Below are positions 1 through 7,322 of a DNA stretch of 32,995 nucleotides, in pieces (positions within the stretch are counted from its first letter, which is position 1; each line of letters begins with the position of its first letter). Source of the DNA: an uncultured Clostridia bacterium (GTDB lineage Bacteria; Bacillota; Clostridia; Oscillospirales; Ruminococcaceae). Both the position numbers and the translations under genes were made by a program. The notes under the pieces were generated by a model. The model was given only the letters and a program-made list of their open reading frames with translations. It was not told where the DNA came from and ran no database searches. The DNA is taken from positions 1 through 32,995 of the forward strand of contig CANRZX010000004.1 of the NCBI GenBank assembly GCA_947644575.1, written 5' to 3'.

Positions 1-747
1 TCCTCCAACCGCACGTTTGCCGGAGTGGAAAATTACATCTATCTGCTGAAGGACTAATACTTTATACAGGCGCTTTTCAACACTTTGAAATTGATGGTAG
101 GCGTGCCCGTGGTTACGCTTGTACTTGCGCTGCTGATGGCCGTGATCATTACCCAAGGGCATCTGCGGGAAAAGAAATTCTATCGCGTGGTCATGTTTCT
201 GCCGAGTATTCTTTCAACAACGGTTATCGGCATGCTGTGGACTTTTATCTATAATCCCAATATGGGGCTTTTGAACAACTTTTTGGACCGCATCGGGCTT
301 GATTTTTGGGCACACGCATGGCTGGGCGACCCGAAAGTGGCGTTGTTGGCTGTGGCGGTGGTCCTGATCTGGACAAATGCGGGCTATTATATGGTTATGT
401 ACATTGCCGGGATCGACGGTATTTCCCCCGACATATACGAAGCCGCCACCATAGACGGCGCCGGGGAGTTGAATAAATTCTGGCGAATCACGCTTCCGCT
501 TCTGCGGGGTGTGATAAAGACGACCATCGTGTTGTGCATTTCCACAGTGCTTTCGTCCAGTTTTGTGTTGGTGACGGTTATGACGAATGGCGCGCCCGCC
601 GGGGCAACCAGCGTCCTTTTGCAATATATGTACCAGCAGGCTTTTACCAATGCCAATTTCGGCTATGCAATGGCAATTGCAGTAATTACGCTGATGATTG
701 CTTTTCTTCTGTCCAGATTGAGCAATCGCCTGACAAGGAAGGAATAA
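1..747 (+). pseudogene. ABC sugar permease (MalF/UgpA type), 5' end outside window, internal stop
   Basis: Inner-membrane permease of a CUT1-type sugar ABC importer. Reading frame 1 from base 1 gives typical permease sequence (FAGVENYIYLLKD), then TAA at 55-57, then continues in the same frame with YFIQALFNTLKLMVG to the TAA at 745-747. The EAA loop that contacts the ATPase is present (EAATIDGAGELNKFWRITLP). The ORF track begins at a TTG at 85, but no ribosome site precedes it and such a product would lack the first membrane segment and the periplasmic loop. I therefore treat the gene as one reading frame broken by a nonsense codon. The alternative is a sequencing or assembly error. It lies 18 bp before its partner permease. 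Confidence 0.75.
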
Positions 748-765
748 CGGAGGCGGGAAACAGAA

Positions 766-1617
766 ATGAACGCAAAAAGAATTGATTTGAGCGGGATGCT
801 CTGCCGCCTGCCGATACGCTTGCTGCTGATGCTGCTGTCGCTCACGGTGGTATATCCTCTTATATGGAATCTGTATTCATCACTGAAGTCAAACACCGAA
901 ATTATGGAGAACCCCTGGGCGCTGCCGGAAACGTTCCAATGGCAGAACTATGTTTCGGCCTTTGAAAAAGCGCGTATGGGTGATTACTTTTTGAATTCGG
1001 TCATGGTTGTCGTGTTGGCCACGGCTTTGCACCTTCTGCTTGTGATTCCCATTACCTATGCGCTGAGCCGCTATCGCTTTATGGGGAGCGGCGTGCTGTT
1101 CGGGCTGCTTACCGCATGCATTTTCATCCAGGAACCATACATCCTCGTGCCGATGTATTTACAGCTGAGCCAGATCCACATGCTGGACAATTTGGTTGTT
1201 CTGGCGATGATTTATGCCGTGGTGCGCATGCCGTTTTCGGTATTTTTGCTGTCGGGTTTCGTCAAGTCCATTCCGGTGGACTATGAACAGGCAGCGATGC
1301 TGGACGGTTGCTCGTACACCCGTAACCTGTGGCGAATTGTAGCGCCGCTGGCAAAACCGGGGATTTTCACGGTGGGGCTTCTGGCGGTTTTGGGCTACTG
1401 GAACGAATACGCAATCGCCCTGACAATGATTTCTACCGACACGCATTATACATTGCCGGTAGGGCTTGTAAATTTGTACGAGGTGCAGCGTTATGCCACG
1501 GACTGGGGCGCATTGTTTGCCGGGCTGATGATTGTATTGATCCCAACGGTTGCTGTATACCTGTTTGCACAGGAACGTCTGACACAGGGCATGAGCATCG
1601 GGGGTATTAAGGAGTAA
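766..1617 (+). CDS. ABC sugar permease, MalG/UgpE type
   Basis: Second membrane subunit of a CUT1 carbohydrate importer, 283 aa, the usual length for MalG-like permeases. A hydrophobic first segment (LLLMLLSLTVVYPLIWNLY) is followed by further membrane segments. The EAA signature EQAAMLDGCSYTRNLWRIVAP and the closing GYWNEY stretch are clear. A ribosome site (GGAGGCGGG) stands about 8 bases before the ATG. It follows the interrupted permease by 18 bp and precedes the MFS gene by 5 bp, so the three form one operon. No binding protein or ATPase for this pair lies in the window; the binding protein is probably upstream of base 1. Confidence 0.9.
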   Translation: MNAKRIDLSGMLCRLPIRLLLMLLSLTVVYPLIWNLYSSLKSNTEIMENPWALPETFQWQNYVSAFEKARMGDYFLNSVMVVVLATALHLLLVIPITYALSRYRFMGSGVLFGLLTACIFIQEPYILVPMYLQLSQIHMLDNLVVLAMIYAVVRMPFSVFLLSGFVKSIPVDYEQAAMLDGCSYTRNLWRIVAPLAKPGIFTVGLLAVLGYWNEYAIALTMISTDTHYTLPVGLVNLYEVQRYATDWGALFAGLMIVLIPTVAVYLFAQERLTQGMSIGGIKE

Positions 1618-1622
1618 AATCC

Positions 1623-2894
1623 ATGAAAGATGGCGCTGCGTTGAAACTGTCGGCACAGGAGCAGCACACGCTGCTGTTTCTGCTATGCTTTACTGCATAT
1701 GTGACGGCATATCTGGGGAGGTTGAATTATTCCGCCTGCCTTTCCCGGATCGTGTTGGACTGCGGCTTCACACGGGCCGAGGGCGGTATGACGGGGACGG
1801 CATTTTTTATGGTGTACGGCCTGTGCCAGCTAATTAACGGGATGACTGGAGACCATATAAAACCGCAGCATATGATTGCTGCTGGGCTGGCTGGCTCCGG
1901 CGCGGTCAATCTGCTATTTCCTTTCTGCAAAGATGCTGTTGCCATGGCGGTGATTTGGTCCGTCAACGGCTTGTTTCAGGCCATGCTCTGGCCGCCGATT
2001 ATTCGGATTTTTGCGGAGTGGTTCCACCCGGAATACCGGAAAGCCGCGTGCCTGCGGATAAATATTACGACCCCTGTCGGAACGGTAGCCGCCTATCTGG
2101 CGGCGGCGGCTTTTATCCGCATGGGAAACTGGCGGGGAAGTTTCTACATGGCGGGCATCCTGATGCTTTTAACGGCGGGTATATGGATGTGGATAGCCGG
2201 CCCTCTCGCGGAAAGCCCTGTGTTCCAGCAGGAGACCCGGCCGGGAAAAGAGCGGTGGAACGGTGATAAAGCCGCTCTTTCTGTGCTTTTTGTGCGGGCG
2301 GGCATCCCGACGCTTTTTATGGCTCTGGTCGCGCAAGGCGTTTTGAAAGATGGGATCACTACATGGGTTCCAAGCTTTGCGGAAGAACAGTTCGGCATCA
2401 GCCCGGCATTGTCGGTGCTCGGTACGGTTATTCTGCCCATAGCGAACATATCCGGTGTATACCTAGCCAGCAGTTTGGAACGCCGGATAAAGAAAGGAGA
2501 ACTGGCCGCGTCCGGTGCTCTGTTTGCCGTCAACGTATTGCTGCTTGGACTTTTGCTCTTCCTGAAGGAGGCCGGCCTGTGGGTTACATATCTTCTGCTG
2601 GCTTTTGCAACGACCGGGATGATGGGAGTGAATACGCTGTTTGCCAGCTGTATGCCCTTGGCTTTTGCACCTTGGAGAAAGGCGAGTTCGGCGGCGGGAA
2701 TTTTTAATTTCTGCATTTATATAGGGGCAGCAATCTCCGTATGGGGCACGGGCCTGTTGAGCACACAAATTGGATGGGACAAAACCGTTCTATGCTGGTG
2801 CGCGGTCTCGGTGCTGGGAGGCATCCTATGCGCGGCGGACATCCGAAAATGGAACAATTTTGTTTTTGAGGCAAACAGCCGTCAGCATAAGTAA
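1623..2894 (+). CDS. MFS transporter, organophosphate:phosphate antiporter-like
   Basis: A 423-aa, multi-pass membrane protein. The N-terminal stretch YLGRLNYSACLSRIV, followed by GMTGTAFFMVYGLCQLINGM and a short basic loop, resembles GlpT/UhpT-type (OPA) transporters, including the Arg in the first helix that binds phosphate in that family. It could therefore move a sugar phosphate or a related anion; the real substrate is unknown. The ribosome site AAGGAG overlaps the end of the preceding permease gene. Having both an ABC importer and an MFS carrier in one operon suggests two entry routes for related substrates, or export of a by-product. Confidence 0.8.
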   Translation: MKDGAALKLSAQEQHTLLFLLCFTAYVTAYLGRLNYSACLSRIVLDCGFTRAEGGMTGTAFFMVYGLCQLINGMTGDHIKPQHMIAAGLAGSGAVNLLFPFCKDAVAMAVIWSVNGLFQAMLWPPIIRIFAEWFHPEYRKAACLRINITTPVGTVAAYLAAAAFIRMGNWRGSFYMAGILMLLTAGIWMWIAGPLAESPVFQQETRPGKERWNGDKAALSVLFVRAGIPTLFMALVAQGVLKDGITTWVPSFAEEQFGISPALSVLGTVILPIANISGVYLASSLERRIKKGELAASGALFAVNVLLLGLLLFLKEAGLWVTYLLLAFATTGMMGVNTLFASCMPLAFAPWRKASSAAGIFNFCIYIGAAISVWGTGLLSTQIGWDKTVLCWCAVSVLGGILCAADIRKWNNFVFEANSRQHK

Positions 2895-3200
2895 GCTGCC
2901 GGCAGAAAACGGAACCGATACGAAAAATGAATGTGTTTGCGGGACAAATAGATGCGGAACTGTGCTATGAGAACAATGCCGGAAAATTGCGGCCCGGGCG
3001 AATACTCCTGTGGTCTGGCAGGATATATTTGATACGCTCCTCAGCCTTTGCCGTCGTTTGAGCCCAAAGCAGAGAGGAAAGACATATATGCGCACTATTG
3101 GCACCGTATGATGTCCGCTTTGAATCCGAGTGCGAATCGACTGGAACGCAAGAGCTGCGCGGGACAGGATAAATATACAGAACGGAAGGCTGAACAATGA
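2895..3200 (+). pseudogene. Decayed gene remnant, possibly FGGY-kinase C-terminus
   Basis: No intact ORF fills these 300 bases. One frame (codons starting at multiples of 3) carries protein-like sequence with in-frame stops at 2928, 2949 and 3030: PENCGPGEYSCGLAGYI, a TGA, then PSFEPKAERKDIYAHYW. It ends in a TGA at 3198-3200 that overlaps the GH112 ATG as ATGA, the arrangement of a translationally coupled gene. The last part resembles the end of FGGY carbohydrate kinases (pattern YEPxPExHxxYxxLYxxYxxLxP), with the segment between shortened. The family is a weak call; that a real gene once ended here is better supported. Confidence 0.4.
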
Positions 3201-5392
3201 AGGGTGATTTTCAAAAGGGGCGCGTGACGATCCCGACAGATGTGGACGTGGTGCCCGAGACTCTGGAGCTTTTGGAACGCTGGGGAGCGGATGCCGTCCG
3301 CGACTGTGACGGAACGGATTACCCCGAGGCGCTGAAAGGCGTGGACGCAAAGGTGTATTCTACGTATTATACCACGCGCAAGGACAATGCATGGGCAAAA
3401 GCAAACCCGGATGAGGTGCAGCAGTGCTATATCATGACGGGTTTTTACACGGCAGTATCCGATTCGCTTTCCATTCCGCTGATGCAGGGCATCAGCCCGG
3501 AACTGATGGCGGTGAATACACGGGATGATATCAAGCGCTGGTGGGAGGTTATGGACCGCACCAGCGGTGAAACAGTGCCGCCGTCGCGTTGGGATTATGA
3601 TGAAAAAAACGGGGACGTTGTGATACATGCGGCAAAAAAATTTCACGAATACACCGTAAGCTTCCTTGCTTATCTGATTTGGGACCCGGTGCATATGTAC
3701 AATGCGATTACTAACGGCTGGGAAAATTTCGAGCATCAGATCACCTTTGACGTACGCCAGCCGAAAACGCGCAGGTATACGATGGAACGACTGCGAAAAT
3801 TCATCGCGGAGCATCCGTATGTGGATGTTATCCGCTACACTACGTTTTTTCACCAGTTCACGCTGATATTTGACGAACTGCGAAGGGAAAAGTATGTGGA
3901 CTGGTACGGCTATTCCGCCAGCGTATCCCCGTATATACTGGAGCAGTTTGAACAGGAGGCCGGCTACCGGTTCCGGCCGGAATTCATCATTGATCAAGGC
4001 TATTATAATAATCAATATCGCATCCCATCGAGGGAATTTAAGGATTTTCAGGCGTTCCAGCGGCGTGGAGTGGCGGAGTTAGCCAAAGAAATGGTGGCGA
4101 TTACCCATGAGCTGGGCAAGGAAGCAATGATGTTTTTAGGCGATCATTGGATCGGTACCGAGCCGTTCATGGAAGAATTCAAAAGCATCGGGCTGGACGC
4201 CGTAGTGGGCAGCGTGGGCAACGGTAGCACGCTGCGCCTCATCAGCGATATTTCAGGAGTGAAATATACAGAGGGACGCTTCTTACCCTATTTCTTTCCG
4301 GATACCTTCCATAAAGGAGGGGATCCGGTGCGCGAAGCAAAAGAAAACTGGGTAACGGCACGCCGCGCTATCCTGCGCAAACCAATCGACCGCATCGGAT
4401 ACGGAGGGTATCTGAAGCTTGCCTGCGAGTTTCCGGAATTTATCGACTATATAGAAAGCGTGTGCGGCGAGTTTCGGGAGCTGTATGGGAATATCAAAGG
4501 AACCACTCCATATTGTGCCAAGACAATAGCCGTTTTGAACTGCTGGGGTAAGATGCGCGCATGGGGCTGCCACATGGTGCATCACGCATTGTACCAAAAG
4601 CAGAATTACTGCTACGCGGGCATTATTGAAGCGCTTTCGGGCGCGCCGTTCGATGTGCGATTCATCAGTTTTGACGACCTGCGCGCGGACGCCCATGCGC
4701 TGGATGGCGTGGACGTGCTCATCAACGTGGGCGATGGCGATACGGCGCACACTGGCGGCTGGGAGTGGGAGGATCCGGCTGTGACAGCAGCTGTGCGCGG
4801 TTTTGTGTACAAGGGCGGAGGCCTGATCGGCGTGGGTGAGCCGTCGGGCCATCAGTACGAAGGACACTATCTTCAGTTGGCCAGTGTGCTTGGCGTAGAG
4901 AAAGAAACCGGCTTCACGCTGGGGTACGACAAATACAACTGGGATGAACATCCCGGACACTTCATTCTGGCGGACTGCACAAAGCCTGTGGACTTCGGTG
5001 AAGGCAAAAAGGGAATCTACGCACTTCCGGGCACGGAGATCCTTGTGCAGCGGGAAAAAGAGGTGCAGATGGCTGTGCACGCGTTTGGCAAGGGACGGGC
5101 GGTGTACATCAGCGGCCTGCCGTACAGCCTCGAAAACAGCCGCGTTTTGTATCGCAGCATTTTATGGAGTGCCCGTGATGAAGAAAGCCTGCGCAAATGG
5201 TTCAGCAGCAACTTCAACGTGGAGGTTCACGCTTATGTAAAGAACGGAAGGTATTGTGTTGTAAACAATACCTTCGAGCCGCAGAGCACCGTTGTTTACA
5301 GGGGCGACGGCTCCGGTTTTACATTAGACATGGCGCCCAACGAGATCAAATGGTATAAGATACCGGATTCTGCCGCTGAATCGGCAACTTGA
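3197..5392 (+). CDS. GH112 1,3-beta-galactosyl-N-acetylhexosamine phosphorylase
   Basis: Cytosolic phosphorylase that splits galacto-N-biose or lacto-N-biose with phosphate, giving galactose 1-phosphate and a free N-acetylhexosamine. Some GH112 members instead act on galactosyl-beta-1,4-rhamnose, and I cannot tell which from sequence alone. The 731-aa length matches the family (bifidobacterial LNBP is about 750). Family-typical stretches include KFHEYTVSFLAYLIWDPVHMYN, FLGDHWIGTEPF with the expected catalytic acid at Asp316, KYTEGRFLPYFFPDTF and RIGYGGYLKLA. The order is a TIM-barrel domain, a Rossmann-like middle domain (GGLIGVGEPSG) and a C-terminal beta domain. GGAAG precedes the ATG. The product is soluble with no signal peptide, so the disaccharide must be imported, fitting the permeases upstream. 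Confidence 0.95.
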   Translation: MKGDFQKGRVTIPTDVDVVPETLELLERWGADAVRDCDGTDYPEALKGVDAKVYSTYYTTRKDNAWAKANPDEVQQCYIMTGFYTAVSDSLSIPLMQGISPELMAVNTRDDIKRWWEVMDRTSGETVPPSRWDYDEKNGDVVIHAAKKFHEYTVSFLAYLIWDPVHMYNAITNGWENFEHQITFDVRQPKTRRYTMERLRKFIAEHPYVDVIRYTTFFHQFTLIFDELRREKYVDWYGYSASVSPYILEQFEQEAGYRFRPEFIIDQGYYNNQYRIPSREFKDFQAFQRRGVAELAKEMVAITHELGKEAMMFLGDHWIGTEPFMEEFKSIGLDAVVGSVGNGSTLRLISDISGVKYTEGRFLPYFFPDTFHKGGDPVREAKENWVTARRAILRKPIDRIGYGGYLKLACEFPEFIDYIESVCGEFRELYGNIKGTTPYCAKTIAVLNCWGKMRAWGCHMVHHALYQKQNYCYAGIIEALSGAPFDVRFISFDDLRADAHALDGVDVLINVGDGDTAHTGGWEWEDPAVTAAVRGFVYKGGGLIGVGEPSGHQYEGHYLQLASVLGVEKETGFTLGYDKYNWDEHPGHFILADCTKPVDFGEGKKGIYALPGTEILVQREKEVQMAVHAFGKGRAVYISGLPYSLENSRVLYRSILWSARDEESLRKWFSSNFNVEVHAYVKNGRYCVVNNTFEPQSTVVYRGDGSGFTLDMAPNEIKWYKIPDSAAESAT

Positions 5393-5450
5393 CTGAAAGG
5401 GCTAATTTCATGAAGCGTTGACTTGGTCAAGAATAAGCTCCGGTAATAAA

Positions 5451-5849
5451 GTAAGTGCTGAATAAATCGGAGTGTACATCGGCCGCGGTTGGAACGCGCG
5501 GCCCATGCTTTCCCCGCGAGAATATGCGGGGTCGCGAAGCGGCGAGCAAATTTTGTGTCAGAGAAAACAAAATACGCAGGGGCAACGCCTGCCGGCCCAA
5601 AATCACGGCCAGTATTCCGCCTGCGGCGGACACGCCGTGCTTTGTGCATTGGCGAGTATTTTTGTAATCATAGCTGCGTTGCAGCTATGATTGCGCATCT
5701 GCCCACTGCGTGGGCGGGCGCTATTGATTCAAAGGCCGTGGGCGCACAGCGCTTACATGGCCAATTTTACAGCTTTGCAGCGCAAAGCTGTAAAATCTGA
5801 CGGAACAATTTTCCGCCGATGCGTGCGCGGCGATTTAGTCAGTGCTTAC
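5451..5849. mobile_element. MITE-like element copy A (terminal inverted repeats, TAAA duplication)
   Basis: Left end GTAAGTGCTGAATAAATC (5451-5468) and right end GATTTAGTCAGTGCTTAC (5832-5849) are inverted copies with three mismatches in 18. TAAA flanks both sides (5447-5450 and 5850-5853) as a 4-bp target duplication. The 399-bp interior has no plausible transposase. It is packed with hairpins, several with 3-nt loops: GGCCGCG/CGCGGCC, CCCCGC/GCGGGG, CCGCC-TGC-GGCGG, ATCATAGCTGC-GTT-GCAGCTATGAT, CCCAC-TGC-GTGGG and TTTTACAGCTTTGC-AGC-GCAAAGCTGTAAAA. The ends and one block recur in copy B. It would need a transposase in trans; which family I cannot say. Confidence 0.8.
5479..5533 (+). repeat. 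Conserved double-hairpin block (copy A)
   Basis: Two adjacent hairpins that recur at 19137-19190. The shared core reads GGAACG, GCGGCC, then TTCCCCGCG, one variable base, and GAATATGCGGGGTC. The first stem differs between copies but stays paired, which suggests the fold is kept. The block sits near the left end here and near the right end in copy B, on the same strand. Confidence 0.75.
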
Positions 5850-6012
5850 TAAAGAAGCAAATCATACCGCCGTCGAGAAATATGTGGATAAAGCAATCCC
5901 TCTTTCCCGTATCCCCGTATCGACTGGGATTTATGGGAAGCCTCATGGGACTTCAAAAAACATCCGCTGATTTAGAAGCCGGTTAAAAATGCTTTCTGAT
6001 TGCGCCGCTCGG

Positions 6013-6978
6013 TTATGCCGACGTCTCCTGATACGCACAGAGCGCCGCGCCGATCAGCCCGATTTTCTGCGGATCCAGCTTGGAAACGGTGATGTTATCG
6101 AGCAGCGCGAGGTTATTGGGAGGCAGCCAGCCGGTCAGGCCGTCAATGATCCCCTGCAGCAGCCATGGATCGCGAAAAACACCGCCGCCGCAGACGATTG
6201 CCTGCGGATCCATAAAATTGATAATATCCTGCACCATGGAAAGCTGCGCTTTCATCATCAGTTCCGCCACGCGGATGGCGAGCGCGTCGCCCTCGCGCGC
6301 CGCCTGAATGATTGTGGAGGAAACCATGCGTCCCTCCCGGTCAAGCTGCGCCAGAACGGAATCCGGGTACTGTTCCATCAGTGCCCGCGCGTGGCGGATC
6401 ATCCCGCCGCCGGAGGCATAGGCTTCAATGCAGCCCACACGCCCGCATTCGCACGGGACGTCAATATTGGCGACGATATGCCCCACTTCCCCCGCGTTGT
6501 TTTGATGCCCGCGGATCAGCCGGCCGTCGCTGACAAGCCCGGCGGCGATGCCGGTACCGACGTTCAGATAAACGAAATCGCGGAACCTCCGCCCCACACC
6601 GAACCGAATTTCCGCCAATGTAGCGCAGTGCACGTCGTTGTCCGCAATGACGGGGATTTGAAACTGCTCCGAAATTTCCCGCCCCAGCGGATAGGGCGTC
6701 AGGATCGGCGTGGCCATGGAAAACACCCATTCCGCGCGGCGGTGGTCCACCTGCCCTACCAGCCCAAGGCCGATCGCGTCCGGCCGGGGAATGGCTCCGC
6801 TCTCCACCAGCTCCGCCCAGTAGGCCGCAACCGCGCGCTTTACGGCGGCGATCGCGATCTCCTGAGACCCGCGCTGCGATGGATACCGGCGCTCGTGGGT
6901 TATCGTCCCGTCCAACCGGACAAGGCCGATGAGTATTTTGGTTCCGCCGACGTCTACTCCCATTACCGTATCCATCAT
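6013..6978 (-). CDS. ROK family sugar kinase
   Basis: ATP-dependent kinase phosphorylating a free hexose or N-acetylhexosamine in the cytosol, 321 aa, normal for the family. The phosphate-binding motif DVGGTK is at residues 9-14, the catalytic Asp lies in ADNDVH (Asp115), and the zinc site is complete (GH at 166-167, then CECGRVGC at 176-183). There is no helix-turn-helix, so it is an enzyme and not a ROK repressor. A GGAGG precedes an ATG-ATG pair; I keep the first. It is transcribed away from the glycosidase-like gene at 7323. With GH112 nearby, the N-acetylhexosamine released there is a reasonable substrate, but glucose or mannose cannot be excluded. Confidence 0.88.
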   Translation of the reverse strand: MMDTVMGVDVGGTKILIGLVRLDGTITHERRYPSQRGSQEIAIAAVKRAVAAYWAELVESGAIPRPDAIGLGLVGQVDHRRAEWVFSMATPILTPYPLGREISEQFQIPVIADNDVHCATLAEIRFGVGRRFRDFVYLNVGTGIAAGLVSDGRLIRGHQNNAGEVGHIVANIDVPCECGRVGCIEAYASGGGMIRHARALMEQYPDSVLAQLDREGRMVSSTIIQAAREGDALAIRVAELMMKAQLSMVQDIINFMDPQAIVCGGGVFRDPWLLQGIIDGLTGWLPPNNLALLDNITVSKLDPQKIGLIGAALCAYQETSA

Positions 6979-7322
6979 AAGCTTCCTCCGGTTACAAACG
7001 GTGTTGCGAAAAAACGAAGGGGTGCCGCGCAGACGTCAAGGCGCCCCGTTTTCCGGTTTCTTCATCCTGTTCTCAACGCTTCTCATTATAGCCCGGGCAA
7101 TACAGCGCGGGCAAGAGCTTCTAATAATAATTGAGAAAGCTGCAACGATATGCAAAACGCGCCGTGTTCTTCCGGGCATCCTCCAAGAATGATTGTGGAT
7201 GCGCGCAGCGGGCATATGCTATAGTAGAAGCAGATGGAATCCGCTTCGGTTTTTTGGCGGATTCGGTTTTCTGCCGCGATCCCAAACGCAAATTCGGGCC
7301 CTTAGAGAAAGGACGGAGAACA
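6979..7322. promoter_or_regulatory. Divergent promoter region between ROK and glycosidase-like gene
   Basis: About 340 bases without a gene. Plus-strand TATGCT (about 7214) with TTGTGG 16 bases upstream could serve the gene at 7323, and TATAGT overlaps this area. An imperfect stem, GGGGTGCC/GGCGCCCC, lies at about 7019-7047. No operator is evident. The ORF track runs through here only because a long upstream frame stays open. Confidence 0.35.

Larger units (their letters stand above)
5403..6000 (+). other. Gene-poor stretch with possible ORF remnant split by the insertion
   Basis: There is no intact gene between GH112 and the ROK gene. Removing the insertion at 5451-5849 and one TAAA copy joins a frame reading FHEALTWSRISSGN to KEANHTAVEKYVDKAIPLSRIP, ending at a TGA. 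A neighbouring frame ends in IDWDLWEASWDFKKHPLI. These look like fragments of a real protein with a frameshift, but I recognise no family. A short open frame in GC-rich DNA can also arise by chance. Confidence 0.25.

Noticed and set aside
55-57. Stop codon recoding in this organism
   Set aside because: TAA and TGA both end many intact genes here, so reassignment is not supported; mutation or sequence error is simpler.
5989-7134. 381-aa plus-strand ORF over the ROK gene
   Set aside because: It is a shadow of a minus-strand ROK kinase with complete ATP and zinc motifs.
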